A stretch of 64,000 bases of DNA from Bacteroidia bacterium (GCA_021740845.1 JAIOYZ010000009.1:62001-126000); one strand, 5' to 3'; positions 25,126 through 34,402 are shown, counted from the first letter of the stretch. Translations and numbers: made by a program. The notes: generated by a model from the letters alone, not told the origin.

Positions 25126-25350
25126 GTTTAGGAAACATCTATTCTATCCCCGCCCGACTGAGCGTTGTTCGGGCGGGCATTGAACTACGAGACCATTTTT
25201 TTTGTTTAGGAACCATCTATTCTATCCCCGCCCGACTGAACGTCGTTCGGGCAGGCATTGAACTACGAGACCATTTTTTTTGTTTAGGAACCATCTATTC
25301 TATCCCCGCCCGACTGAACGTCGTTCGGGCGGGCATTGAACTACGAGACC
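25126..25350 (-). repeat. Tandem array of three truncated tRNA-Arg 5' halves with D-loop hairpin inserts
   Basis: Copies lie at 25126-25194, 25204-25272 and 25282-25350, with an exact 78-bp period. Each contains the first 40 nt of the adjacent tRNA-Arg (acceptor 5' strand, D-arm, anticodon loop with CCT) and lacks the 3' half. Each has the same 29-nt insertion in the D-loop, between ATG and GATAG. The insert folds as CCCGCCCGA...TCGGGCGGG around a short AACG-AC-GTT core. The copies are joined by an eight-base A/T run. The two outer copies share a T-to-G change before TTCCTAA. The intact gene lacks the insert. Confidence 0.9.
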
Positions 25351-25462
25351 AACAATTCACAGAAATTTCTTTGGTTCAAACCGCCAAAACCCCTAAAATC
25401 TGCGCGAAGGTAAGGATATTTTCCTTTTTGTAAATGCTTCTTTTGGTTCAAACCGAATTATT

Positions 25463-26116
25463 TTAAAATCTATACCATAAGTCTATTTCTAAACTGGCAT
25501 AAACCCTTTGGCCGCCAATGCCTAACATGGGGTAACGGTTATAACCATCCAAACTTGGGTTAGGCCATCGGTGCTTTAGTCCTAGCAAGCCAGTTGTACT
25601 CATTTCAAAACGTTTAAAAAACAAGAAACTGCCACCAATTTGTGCCGCCAAATTTGCTGCATTGGATTTCTCTGAAACCTCAACTAATTTGTAAGTATAG
25701 AAATTTTGCTCCTGCAAAGTATAAGCATAATTAAGTTGATTTTTGGCAAACCCAACTTGTAAACCAAATAGTATTTTTATCTTTTGATAGTCCTCAGAAT
25801 TAAGCAAATATTGCAGACTAAATTTTACCTGATTTCCTTCAATTTGATATTTTGTATAGTTGGGTGCCTGCCTTGTTAATGGGTAGGAGAGTCCATAATT
25901 ATTATAGGTAAGCACCCCTCTGGTTTTAGGGTTTATCCGCATTCCTATTGCCAATCCAAATCCTTGTTTAAATTGAGTAAAGGGTTTAAAATAAGTTAAT
26001 AAGGGCAAGCCTATTTGAAACCTTGGAACCGTGACACTGTCTTTTACTTGGCCTAAAATGGGCGACCAACAGAATAGAAACCCAATAACAAAACTTGTTA
26101 TGAACTGCTTTTTCAT
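25463..26116 (-). CDS. Outer-membrane beta-barrel protein of unknown function
   Basis: A 217-residue protein with a signal peptide (MKKQFITSFVIGFLFCWSPILGQ). The rest alternates hydrophobic and polar residues in amphipathic strands and ends EIDLWYRF, with a C-terminal Phe as the barrel assembly signal. I recognise no specific family. Its start touches the stop of the upstream lipoprotein gene (shared base 26116), so the pair form an operon. A motif copy GGTTCAAACC lies just past the stop at 25445-25454. Confidence 0.65.
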   Translation of the reverse strand: MKKQFITSFVIGFLFCWSPILGQVKDSVTVPRFQIGLPLLTYFKPFTQFKQGFGLAIGMRINPKTRGVLTYNNYGLSYPLTRQAPNYTKYQIEGNQVKFSLQYLLNSEDYQKIKILFGLQVGFAKNQLNYAYTLQEQNFYTYKLVEVSEKSNAANLAAQIGGSFLFFKRFEMSTTGLLGLKHRWPNPSLDGYNRYPMLGIGGQRVYASLEIDLWYRF

Positions 26117-26571
26117 TAATGGAATTTTAGCACCTTAAACATGGTTCCCTGGGTGGAAATATTTTTTACCAAGGCCTTTGGAATTAGCTGTGCATCGTTG
26201 CATATATCTCCTTCGAAATAAGTGGAGCCAACTTCATATTCTATGGTTAAGGTATCAAATTGATTGCTTGAATTGCTAAGCCCAATTACTACTTTTTCTA
26301 CATCTGCCATCAATGGAAACAATATTCTCTCACCCGAAAAACTTAGGTTATATTTTTTACCATAATATAGTTTGGGACTAATTAGGGTGAAATTTATTTG
26401 CTGCATATCGTGCCAATTTATATTGGTTGAGTCTAAATATGCAAACATTTTGGAGGCTTCAATGGGCGACCAAACCCCATCTGGTCCCATGCACCTGCTG
26501 CGGGATAAATTCTTGCAAGCACTTAATAACAGTGCTTGCAAGAATAAAATAAAGAGTATTTTCCTAATCAA
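26116..26571 (-). CDS. Small hypothetical lipoprotein
   Basis: A 151-residue protein. The signal ends with the lipobox LLLSAC (Cys about residue 19). The mature part has CMGPDGVWSP near the start and several short beta strands. It contains four Cys residues including the lipid-modified one. It is translationally coupled to the beta-barrel gene downstream, so the two may act together at the outer membrane. The function is unknown. Confidence 0.6.
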   Translation of the reverse strand: MIRKILFILFLQALLLSACKNLSRSRCMGPDGVWSPIEASKMFAYLDSTNINWHDMQQINFTLISPKLYYGKKYNLSFSGERILFPLMADVEKVVIGLSNSSNQFDTLTIEYEVGSTYFEGDICNDAQLIPKALVKNISTQGTMFKVLKFH

Positions 26572-26627
26572 AATAGCTTGATTTTATTGTGCAAAATCAA
26601 TATTTAGGAAAATGAAATTGGAGAGAA

Positions 26628-29261
26628 TTACATTGTTCCAAATTCCATTTCTCCGGCATCGTCCATTTCTTTTAGCTTCATAATTTGATCCAATGCATCT
26701 GGAACAACATCACTACAAATGGTAATGAAACTATGTTTGGCGGCGTTCTTAATTGCAAAGTCAATTGCTTCTGTTTCTTTCTTTATCACCGTAACTTTCT
26801 TATCAGGATCCACTGCCTTTATGCCTGTCATCATTAAATCAATGATTTCTTGCTCTGTTTTTCCGCGTAAGTTTTTGTCTTGTCTAATAATAATTTCATC
26901 AAACATTTTAGCGGCCAAAGTGCCTAAAGCAATGGTATCTTCATCACGTCTATCTCCAACGCCGGCAATAATTCCCACATGCTTGGCTTCAATCTTGTTT
27001 AACATTTCAGCAATGGCTTCAAAACCTGCTGCATTGTGAGCATAATCTACCATTACCTCAAAATTTCTAAACCTAAAGATATTCATCCTGCCCGGTGTTT
27101 GTGCAGGACCAGGGATAAACGTTTGCAAAGCAATGCGCATATCGTCTATCTTAAATTCGCGCACAAAACCTGCTAATAATGTTGGCAATATATTTTGAAT
27201 ATTATAGCTAGCTCTTCCGCCAAATGTCAAAGGAATATTTACTGCTTTTTCTACTCTAATTTTCCAAGTTCCTTTGCAAATGGTAACGTATCCGTTTTCA
27301 AACATGGCAGCCAATCCGCCAGCTTTCATGTGTGCTTGAACCAAAGGATTGTTTTCGTCCATGGTAAAATAAGCCACCTTACATTTAAGGCTACTTGCCA
27401 TTCCTGCAGTATATTTATTATCTGCATTTAAGATGGCATAACCGCCAGGTAAAACGCTATTAGGCACCACTGCTTTTACACGTGCCAATTGCTCAATGGT
27501 ATCAATATCTTGCAAGCCCAAATGGTCTTCTGCAATATTGGTAACAATGGCCATATCGCAATTGTGAAAGCCCAATCCAGAACGTAAAATCCCTCCACGT
27601 GCACATTCCAAAACAGCAAAATTAACAGTTGGATCTTTCAACACAAACTCAGCACTAACTGGTCCTGTACAATCTCCACGCATCATCATTTGGTTTTGAA
27701 TATATACACCATCTGTGGTGGTATAACCTACCTTATAGCCCATGGTTTTTACCATATGCGCCATTAAGCGAGTAGTAGTAGTTTTTCCATTGGTACCGGT
27801 AACGGCAATGATAGGAATACGTGCTGTGCTTCCCGGAGGATACAACATATCAATAACTGGTTCTGCAACATTGCGTGGCAAACCTTCTGCTGGGTCGATA
27901 TGCATTCTAAAACCAGGAGCTGCATTTACTTCTAAAATTGCACCCCCATTTTTTTGCACCGGCTCGCTTAAGCTTTCAGCCATAATATCAATACCGCAGA
28001 TATCCAAACCAATAATACGAGCGATGCGCTCGCACATAAAAATATTATCTGGGTGAACATAATCTGTAACATCTGTAGCGGTTCCACCTGTGCTAAGATT
28101 TGCTGTTGGTTTCAGCCAAAGTTCTTCTCCTGCTGGCAATACACTTTCTAAGCTCAAATTTTTCTGAGCCAACATGTCCATAGTAAAGGTATCAATCTTA
28201 ATACTGGTCAATGTTTTTTCATGACCAAAGCCTCTCCTTGGATCTAAATTGGTTATGTCTATTAATTCTTGAATTGTATGTTTTCCATCACCCATTACTG
28301 CGGCGGGTTTACGAATAGCAGCAGCAACAAATTTGTAATTAATTACCAAAACTCTGTGGTCAAGTCCTGTTATATAACGCTCAACAATAATGGCACGACC
28401 ATATTTTTTAGCGGCTTCAAATCCTTTTAAAGCATCTTCGTAATTGGTAATATTGGTGGTAGCTCCCTTGCCATGATTTCCATCAACTGGCTTGGTAACA
28501 ATTGGATATTTTATGCTTTCAATAGCAGCTTGCAATCCTTCTTCGGTATATACAATTCTTCCTTTAGGAACCGGAATTTCTGCAGCTTCTAATAAGTTTT
28601 TTGTTTCTTCTTTATCGCATGCAATATCAACAGCAATGCTTCCTGTGGTGCTCGCAATCGTAGCTCTAATACGGCGTTGGTTCATACCGTACCCTAACTG
28701 TACCAAAGAGTGTCTGTTTAAGCGGATATAGGGAATGCCTCTTGCCACAGCTTCATCTACAATGCAACCTGTACTCGGACCTAAGCGATCGTCTTCTCTA
28801 ATCTCGCGCAAGTTTTGAATGTCCTCTGTTAAATCATAGGGAATTCCTTCTATCAAAGCTTCTGCAATTTTAACAGATGCTTTGGCAGTATAAATTCCGG
28901 CCTTCTCTTCCATATAGCTAAACACCACGTTGTAAACGCCGTGTTTTCCGGTGCTACGTGTTCTTCCAAAACCACATTCCATGCCTGCAAGCGTTTGCAG
29001 TTCTAGGGCAATATGTTCTATTACATGACCCATCCATGTTCCTTCTTGCACGCGGTGGAAAAAGCCTCCTGGCGTGCCAACAGAACATCTATGAGAAAAC
29101 ATACTCGGAAATAAAGCAGCTAGGTTTTCCTTGAAATTAGGAATTTTATTGGTTGGCCTTTCTTCCATCTCCTCCAAATCGAGGCGCATTTGAATGAGTT
29201 TATGACGGCGAACGCTCCAATAATTTGGACCACGCATTACTTTAATGTCGAGAATTTTCAT
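26628..29261 (-). CDS. cphA: Cyanophycin synthetase
   Basis: This 877-residue enzyme polymerises Asp and Arg into multi-L-arginyl-poly-L-aspartate, a nitrogen reserve, using ATP for each addition. The length and architecture are those of CphA. There is an N-terminal domain (MKILDIKVMRGPNYWSVRR at the start). An ATP-grasp domain at about residues 215-475 adds Arg or Asp (KPVDGNHGKGATTNI, DICGIDIM, EVNAAPGFRMH). A Mur-ligase-like domain follows from about 480, with P-loop GTNGKTTTT near 489-497, LECARGGILRSGLG and VDYAHNAAGFEAI. All hallmark segments are intact. It is transcribed alone, diverging from the MBOAT gene; the matching hydrolase gene cphB lies 3 kb away. Confidence 0.95.
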   Translation of the reverse strand: MKILDIKVMRGPNYWSVRRHKLIQMRLDLEEMEERPTNKIPNFKENLAALFPSMFSHRCSVGTPGGFFHRVQEGTWMGHVIEHIALELQTLAGMECGFGRTRSTGKHGVYNVVFSYMEEKAGIYTAKASVKIAEALIEGIPYDLTEDIQNLREIREDDRLGPSTGCIVDEAVARGIPYIRLNRHSLVQLGYGMNQRRIRATIASTTGSIAVDIACDKEETKNLLEAAEIPVPKGRIVYTEEGLQAAIESIKYPIVTKPVDGNHGKGATTNITNYEDALKGFEAAKKYGRAIIVERYITGLDHRVLVINYKFVAAAIRKPAAVMGDGKHTIQELIDITNLDPRRGFGHEKTLTSIKIDTFTMDMLAQKNLSLESVLPAGEELWLKPTANLSTGGTATDVTDYVHPDNIFMCERIARIIGLDICGIDIMAESLSEPVQKNGGAILEVNAAPGFRMHIDPAEGLPRNVAEPVIDMLYPPGSTARIPIIAVTGTNGKTTTTRLMAHMVKTMGYKVGYTTTDGVYIQNQMMMRGDCTGPVSAEFVLKDPTVNFAVLECARGGILRSGLGFHNCDMAIVTNIAEDHLGLQDIDTIEQLARVKAVVPNSVLPGGYAILNADNKYTAGMASSLKCKVAYFTMDENNPLVQAHMKAGGLAAMFENGYVTICKGTWKIRVEKAVNIPLTFGGRASYNIQNILPTLLAGFVREFKIDDMRIALQTFIPGPAQTPGRMNIFRFRNFEVMVDYAHNAAGFEAIAEMLNKIEAKHVGIIAGVGDRRDEDTIALGTLAAKMFDEIIIRQDKNLRGKTEQEIIDLMMTGIKAVDPDKKVTVIKKETEAIDFAIKNAAKHSFITICSDVVPDALDQIMKLKEMDDAGEMEFGTM

Positions 29262-29570
29262 AAGATAAAATGTTTGTTTTTTAACCCCCCAATTACACGT
29301 TTATTATTGGTTCAAACCAAGTAGTCGCGCGCAAAACAATTATACTTATTAATTTCTGTAAAAACCAAACTTGTTTTAAATCAATAGTTTTGGGTTTCGG
29401 TTTGAACCAAAAGAATTTCAATAGTTGTTATGGAAATTTGCACTATAGGGAATTGCTATTGATAAACTTGAAGTAAAGAGGAATAATTTTTCTGTCAAAA
29501 GTCCTTCGCTAGAATTCATAAAATTTGATACATTCGCTTTATCAACCAATAGTTAATTTATAGTTCAAAT
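29262..29570. promoter_or_regulatory. Divergent promoter region between cphA and the MBOAT gene
   Basis: 309 bp without an ORF. It carries GGTTCAAACC at 29309-29318 and GGTTTGAACC at 29399-29408, two oppositely oriented copies of the dispersed motif 90 bp apart. I find no convincing operator or terminator besides these. Confidence 0.4.
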
Positions 29571-30980
29571 TTGCTTTTCAATTCATTACAATTTCTGCTC
29601 TTTTTTGTAATAGTCACCTTGAGCTATTTCTCTATCCAGCATAAATATAGATGGGCACTCTTATTGGTATCTAGCTGTTTTTTCTACATGTCTTTTATTC
29701 CAGTTTATATTCTCATTCTTGGGTTTACCATCGTCATCGATTTCTATGCGGGAATATTATTAGAAGGAGCTAAGGGTAAAACAAAAAAGCTATTTCTTAT
29801 TTTTAGTCTTATAGCCAATATTGGTGTCTTAGCGGTTTTTAAATATTATAATTTCTTACTTGAGAATTTTACTAGCCTTGTTTATTCTTTTAATTGGACA
29901 AACCCTTTGCCTGCATTAAAAATTATTTTACCAATAGGCTTATCCTTTCACACTTTTCAGGCCATGAGTTATACCATAGAGGTGTATAGAGGGCATCAAA
30001 AAGCAGAAAGAAATTTTGGGATATATTCCTTGTATGTTATGTTTTATCCGCAATTAGTTGCTGGTCCAATTGAGCGTCCACAAAATTTATTACCACAATT
30101 TCGTGAAGAGCATTTTTTTGATTTCGAACGCTTCAAAAGTGGTTTTACTCAAATGGCTTTTGGCTTATTTAAGAAGGTTGTTATTGCAGATAGATTATCC
30201 TTAGCTGTTGATTATTCTTATGCGAATATTGGCACCCAATCTGGTTTGTCACTTATCATCGCAACAACTTTCTATGCTTTCCAAATTTACTGCGATTTTT
30301 CTGGTTACTCAGACATGGCAATTGGTGCAGCTCGCATTATGGGGTTTAAGTTAATGGATAATTTTAATACGCCCTATTTTTCAAAATCAGTATCTGAGTT
30401 TTGGAAAAGATGGCATATTTCCCTCTCTACTTGGTTCAAAGATTATTTGTATATCAGCTTGGGTGGAAACCGAGTTAAAATGCCTCGATGGTTTCTAAAT
30501 ATTTTTATAGTGTTTACTGTAAGTGGACTTTGGCATGGTGCCAATTGGACCTTTATTTTATGGGGTGCCATTCATGGTTTGTTTTTAATATTTGCTGTTT
30601 TAAAAGATAAACTGATTGATAGGTTAAATTGGTCTTTTTTAACCCACCGTTTTTTCGACATTCCCAATACCTTAATTACCTTTTCACTTGTTTGTTTGGC
30701 TTGGGTCTTTTTTAGAGCAACTTCAGTTAGTGATGGTTTTGAGATTATTAAAAAAATGGCGCAGTTCAGCTTTCATGATAAGGTTAGTCTTTATTTTTAT
30801 CGCTACGAACTCCTCTTTTGCTTTTTCCTAATTGCATTTTTAATGCTAAAGGAAAAGTATTTCTTACAGATAAATACGACTAAAAACAGTTATTTTTATG
30901 TGATTACAAGTTTGATACTTTTTTCAAGTTATCTATTTGGTGTTTTTAATCAGAAGCAATTTATTTATTTCCAATTTTAA
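29571..30980 (+). CDS. MBOAT O-acyltransferase (AlgI-like)
   Basis: A 469-residue polytopic inner-membrane protein that moves acyl groups, usually acetyl, across the membrane to an extracytoplasmic polysaccharide. The start is a TTG, giving the family N-terminus MLFNSLQFLLFF. The core contains PIGLSFHTFQAMSYTIEVYRG, PQLVAGPIERP, FWKRWHISLSTWFKDYLYI and SGLWHGANW, whose His falls at residue 322, the catalytic His of the family. An AlgJ-like partner follows 1 bp later. No alginate or cellulose genes are adjacent, so the acceptor is unknown. Confidence 0.9.
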   Translation: MLFNSLQFLLFFVIVTLSYFSIQHKYRWALLLVSSCFFYMSFIPVYILILGFTIVIDFYAGILLEGAKGKTKKLFLIFSLIANIGVLAVFKYYNFLLENFTSLVYSFNWTNPLPALKIILPIGLSFHTFQAMSYTIEVYRGHQKAERNFGIYSLYVMFYPQLVAGPIERPQNLLPQFREEHFFDFERFKSGFTQMAFGLFKKVVIADRLSLAVDYSYANIGTQSGLSLIIATTFYAFQIYCDFSGYSDMAIGAARIMGFKLMDNFNTPYFSKSVSEFWKRWHISLSTWFKDYLYISLGGNRVKMPRWFLNIFIVFTVSGLWHGANWTFILWGAIHGLFLIFAVLKDKLIDRLNWSFLTHRFFDIPNTLITFSLVCLAWVFFRATSVSDGFEIIKKMAQFSFHDKVSLYFYRYELLFCFFLIAFLMLKEKYFLQINTTKNSYFYVITSLILFSSYLFGVFNQKQFIYFQF

Positions 30981-30981
30981 C

Positions 30982-32061
30982 ATGAGAAAACTAATCTCTT
31001 TTTCAATAATTGTTATTTGCTGTGGAATATATTATGCCAGTAATAGTGCTAAAATAACTGAAAAATATACCGATTTCAGAGAAAGGGGAATGCTTTTAGG
31101 TTCAGATAAAATTGGTTACGGTGGATTATATGGTATGTGTTATCTTTCAGATTATCGCCAGCCCTTTTTTTACGATATTAAAGAGTCTGATGATACCCTT
31201 GTAAAAAACATAAACCTTTATCTTTTTTGTGATAGCTATTTGTATTATAGGGTTACTCCTAAACATTTTAGTTATAACGATAAGCTTTATAAAATGAAAT
31301 GGTTTGAAACAGAAACCTTTCTTTCGCAAGAATCTTTGGATACAACAAAAAAGAATGTTCTTGTTTTTGAAATGACCGAAAGATATGTGCGCTCTTTGCT
31401 TGATTCTTATGAGGGAGCCACCAATATGCTCAAATTTGAAAAAGAACAGAATGAGAATTTGAAGCAACAAGAAAACACCAATTCAAAATCACTTATCGAT
31501 AAATTTCAAGAGCCGTTTATTAATCCAAATATCAATTCCAATTTAGAATTGAACCTATTCGATTATAAACTATTTAGGCCCCTAAAAGAGCTAAAAGCAA
31601 ATTTGAATTTTCACATATTTAATAGAGTGTATGATGGCGTATTTGTAGATACTGCTAAACAGCAATTGTATTATAAACCAACGGTGGAAGGTGAACAAAA
31701 AATGAATGCATTTTATCCTTTGGATTCAGGTGAAATATCCACTCTTATCGACAATATAAATAAGTTGAATGATTTCTATCATTCAAAAGGATTTGATGAA
31801 ATTTATTTGGCCATTATTCCTAATCCGGTAACCATGATTAATCCTAGTTTAGGCCACTATAATAATCTAATTCCTTTGCTAAACTCCAACGATTCACTTC
31901 GAATGAATCTGATAGATTCTTATAGCCTTTTTAAACAAAATCCCACTTTATTCTATTCTAAGAGCGATTCGCATTGGAATTCTATTGGACTGCAACGTTG
32001 GCTAGATGAGTTCAATAGAAAGTTAAAACTGCTTTCACAACAAAATAAGGTTCCTTCTTAA
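30982..32061 (+). CDS. AlgJ/AlgX-like SGNH-fold acetylation partner
   Basis: The ATG at 30982, directly after the MBOAT stop, gives a signal-anchor (MRKLISFSIIVICCGIYYA); an upstream in-frame ATG at 30937 lies inside the MBOAT gene and is rejected. About 359 residues. FCDSYLYY supplies the Ser of the SGNH block I region, and KSDSHWNSIGLQ near the C-terminus is the DxHW motif of AlgX/AlgJ/DHHW proteins. Such proteins work in the periplasm with an MBOAT to O-acetylate an exopolysaccharide. A long Asn/Gln/Lys-rich insert occupies the middle. Confidence 0.75.
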   Translation: MRKLISFSIIVICCGIYYASNSAKITEKYTDFRERGMLLGSDKIGYGGLYGMCYLSDYRQPFFYDIKESDDTLVKNINLYLFCDSYLYYRVTPKHFSYNDKLYKMKWFETETFLSQESLDTTKKNVLVFEMTERYVRSLLDSYEGATNMLKFEKEQNENLKQQENTNSKSLIDKFQEPFINPNINSNLELNLFDYKLFRPLKELKANLNFHIFNRVYDGVFVDTAKQQLYYKPTVEGEQKMNAFYPLDSGEISTLIDNINKLNDFYHSKGFDEIYLAIIPNPVTMINPSLGHYNNLIPLLNSNDSLRMNLIDSYSLFKQNPTLFYSKSDSHWNSIGLQRWLDEFNRKLKLLSQQNKVPS

Positions 32062-32224
32062 TTCAGCATAAGAAAATCTTTAACCTTAGTTTAACTTTCG
32101 TATTTGCTTGTATTATTGACACTTGTAAATTATTTGATAGGTATAGTTTTCAAAAAATGACAACAAAAGTTTGCGAGAATGCTCATGAGGATTATATTGC
32201 GCACCACATCATATAAATTTAACA

Positions 32225-33103
32225 TTGGAAAAACCAAAAGGAAAGCTCATCTCCATTGGCGGGGCAGAGGATAAAGGAACGGATTTAGAGCAAGGCTTGG
32301 TTACACGTAACCGACTTAATTTTTTCGAACTCGGAATATTAAAAAGAATTGTGGATGAGGTTGGAGGCACAGAAAAGCGAATTGAAGTTATAACCACCGC
32401 CTCATCAATTCCAGAGGAAGTAGGTGAAAATTATATTGAAGCTTTTGGAAAGATTGGTTGTACCAATATTGGTATTATTCCAATTCGCAATAGGCAAGAT
32501 GCCATGTTGCCAGAATACATAGAGCGCGTAAAAAATTGCGATGGCGTTATGTTTAGTGGTGGCGATCAACTTCGCTTAACTAGCATTTTTGGTGGTACAG
32601 AAATTTACACCATTCTTCATGATAGATTAGCCCACGAAGAAGGATTTGTTATTGCAGGAACAAGTGCAGGCGCTATGGCCATGAGCAATACCATGATTTA
32701 CCAAGGTAAAAGTGATTTGGCTCATTTAAAAGGTGAAGTAAAAATTACAACAGGATTGGCTTTTATTGCCAATGTCATAATTGACTCCCATTTCGATAAG
32801 CGTGGTCGTTTTAATCGTTTGGCGCAAGCTGTTGCAAGTAATCCGCAATGCATTGGAATTGGTTTAGGTGAAGATACAGGCGTTGTTATAAGTGAAGACA
32901 ATCAATTAGAAGTAGTAGGTTCGGGTGCTGTTGTTATTGTGGATGGAAAAGATATTCGCCATTCTAATATTACAGATATTTCGGAAGGTGCTCCCATCTC
33001 TATTGAAGGCTTAAAAGTGAATATTTTAGTAAAGGGAAATGGTTATTTGTTGAAGGAAAGAATCTTTCAAACAATTGCCTCCCAAACAATGGCTATCCAT
33101 TAA
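32225..33103 (+). CDS. cphB: Cyanophycinase
   Basis: A 292-residue serine-type exopeptidase (family S51) that releases beta-Asp-Arg dipeptides from cyanophycin. The catalytic Ser sits in GTSAGAMAMS (Ser at about residue 147). Other family segments are LISIGGAEDKG, FSGGDQLRLTSIFGGT and VIIDSHFDKRGRFNRL. No signal peptide is present, so it acts on cytoplasmic granules. The start is TTG at 32225. It lies 3 kb from cphA and 1.3 kb from the isoaspartyl peptidase that would finish the breakdown. Confidence 0.93.
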   Translation: MEKPKGKLISIGGAEDKGTDLEQGLVTRNRLNFFELGILKRIVDEVGGTEKRIEVITTASSIPEEVGENYIEAFGKIGCTNIGIIPIRNRQDAMLPEYIERVKNCDGVMFSGGDQLRLTSIFGGTEIYTILHDRLAHEEGFVIAGTSAGAMAMSNTMIYQGKSDLAHLKGEVKITTGLAFIANVIIDSHFDKRGRFNRLAQAVASNPQCIGIGLGEDTGVVISEDNQLEVVGSGAVVIVDGKDIRHSNITDISEGAPISIEGLKVNILVKGNGYLLKERIFQTIASQTMAIH

Positions 33104-33117
33104 TTTTATAATAAAAA

Positions 33118-33279
33118 ATGCAACATCAAATTAACGAAAGCGATTTCGAAATAAGAGAAGAATTTCAGTCCTTTATTGCCGAGGTGCCAGAAATTCCTGG
33201 TTGTTCTGCAAGTGGCTTAACCGCCAAAGAAGCTGTTGAAAATTTAAAGCAAATTTTAAACGAGTTGAATCTTAATTAA
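33118..33279 (+). CDS. Short HicB-like protein
   Basis: A 53-residue ORF starting 14 bp after cphB. The segment VPEIPGCSASGLTAKEAVENLKQIL is the HicB core (E.PG....G.T..EA..N). Solitary HicB-fold proteins often occur without the HicA toxin; no HicA is adjacent here. There is no C-terminal DNA-binding domain. The short distance to cphB suggests co-transcription. Confidence 0.6.
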   Translation: MQHQINESDFEIREEFQSFIAEVPEIPGCSASGLTAKEAVENLKQILNELNLN

Positions 33280-33350
33280 AAAAATAGTTCGGTTTGAACC
33301 AAATTTTTCGCAAGAGTTTACTTATATTCGAGTAAGCAAATCTCTTGAGG

Positions 33351-33575
33351 ATGAAAGGCTTGGTTCAAACCGTGTTTTTACTTTTGTTAGCGCCTTGGGC
33401 CTATGCTAGCGGAATAACAGGCTCTTCTGGCAATGAACTCTTATACATTTATATACTTTTATTTTCATTGGCCGCGGTACTTTTGGGTGCCGACAAATTG
33501 TATAAATTTATTAAAAGAAAAATTGGTGACTGGCGTTTCAAAAGAAAATATCCAGAGTTGGATGATATAGTTTAA
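33351..33575 (+). CDS. Small membrane protein
   Basis: The ATG at 33351 is preferred over TTG at 33345. 74 residues: an N-terminal signal or helix (LVQTVFLLLLAPWAYASG), a second hydrophobic helix (LYIYILLFSLAAVLLGA) and a basic cytoplasmic tail (KFIKRKIGDWRFKRKYPELDD). The dispersed motif GGTTCAAACC lies inside the gene (33362-33371, encoding VQT), and another copy is 50 bp upstream (33291-33300). The 3' end overlaps the convergent glucosaminidase by 4 bp. The function is unknown. Confidence 0.6.
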   Translation: MKGLVQTVFLLLLAPWAYASGITGSSGNELLYIYILLFSLAAVLLGADKLYKFIKRKIGDWRFKRKYPELDDIV

Positions 33576-34111
33576 ATAGTATGAAGCCAGTTCATTTTTG
33601 GAGAGCATGCTAATTGCTCTCTCTTTTCATCGTATTTGGTGAGGTGATAAATTTCAATGGCTCTTTTAATTTTATTTACCCAAACCATTCCTGCTTCAGA
33701 ATAATAACCAGAGTTAATTTTCAAAAGCCAGATGTGGTAATCTAAATTTCCCTTAAGTTTTGGATAGTACAATTTACGTTGAATTATTGTACAAAAATGA
33801 CCGTATGAGGCTTCATCACAGCTATAACTCCTATAAACTGAGTGGTAATTTATTCCTTGAGATGGTAAATGATTGGTGCCTTTTATACCAAAGTGATTTT
33901 TTAGCATGATGCTATTCATGCTTGTTCCGTGGCCAGATTCTATTATAGCTACTCCTAAAATTACACTTGCAGGAATACCTGTTTTAGCCTGCATACTTTG
34001 TGCAATTGGCGCATAATGTGTTATATAAGATTTAGCACTGTGTGTTTGACCCAAACTTATTGAGGAAAATACAGCACATAGAAGTCCTGTGGCTATTCCT
34101 TGTTTGGCCAT
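33572..34111 (-). CDS. Glucosaminidase-type peptidoglycan hydrolase (GH73-like)
   Basis: Starting at the ATG at 34111 the protein has a signal peptide (GIATGLLCAVFSSISLGQ) and about 179 residues. The domain contains IPASVILGVAIIESGHGTS, with the catalytic Glu in IESG, then KNHFGIKG and YRSYSCDEASYGHFCTII, the pattern of endo-beta-N-acetylglucosaminidases such as FlgJ and autolysins. It would cleave cell-wall glycan in the periplasm. An in-frame start at 34168 would add 19 residues before the signal and is rejected. Confidence 0.8.
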   Translation of the reverse strand: MAKQGIATGLLCAVFSSISLGQTHSAKSYITHYAPIAQSMQAKTGIPASVILGVAIIESGHGTSMNSIMLKNHFGIKGTNHLPSQGINYHSVYRSYSCDEASYGHFCTIIQRKLYYPKLKGNLDYHIWLLKINSGYYSEAGMVWVNKIKRAIEIYHLTKYDEKREQLACSPKMNWLHTI

Positions 34112-34402
34112 TTTCCAGCTTGGGGTTAGTACTGGAAGATTGCGATATGTTAATCCAACTGCTCTCAAAACTATGGGAATTAGTTTCCCGTTCTCGAGTA
34201 CAAAGGTGGATTAAATTGGAATTAACACAATGCACACAAATTCATGAGTGTCTTGTAAAGTGTTCAAAATGAAAATGTTATAATTTTGTCGCAATGCGGA
34301 TTCTCTTTGACTCTAGGGTAATTGAAGTGCTATTAAAATTTGCGATATGCCAATTAAGGTCATTTGTTTTTCCCTATTTGGGTCGAAACTTTACGCTTTT
34401 TT

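Noticed and set aside
25126-25350. CRISPR-like array
   Set aside because: The repeated part is 69 bp with only 9 bp of A/T between units, there are no variable spacers, and the units are recognisable tRNA halves.
22200-25400. tRNA-anchored integrative element
   Set aside because: No integrase or excisionase gene is present, and the tRNA copies are 5' halves next to the gene rather than a 3'-end att duplication at the far side.
26719-28731. Several plus-strand ORFs opposite cphA
   Set aside because: They are shadows of a long conserved gene and have no independent start signals or homology features.
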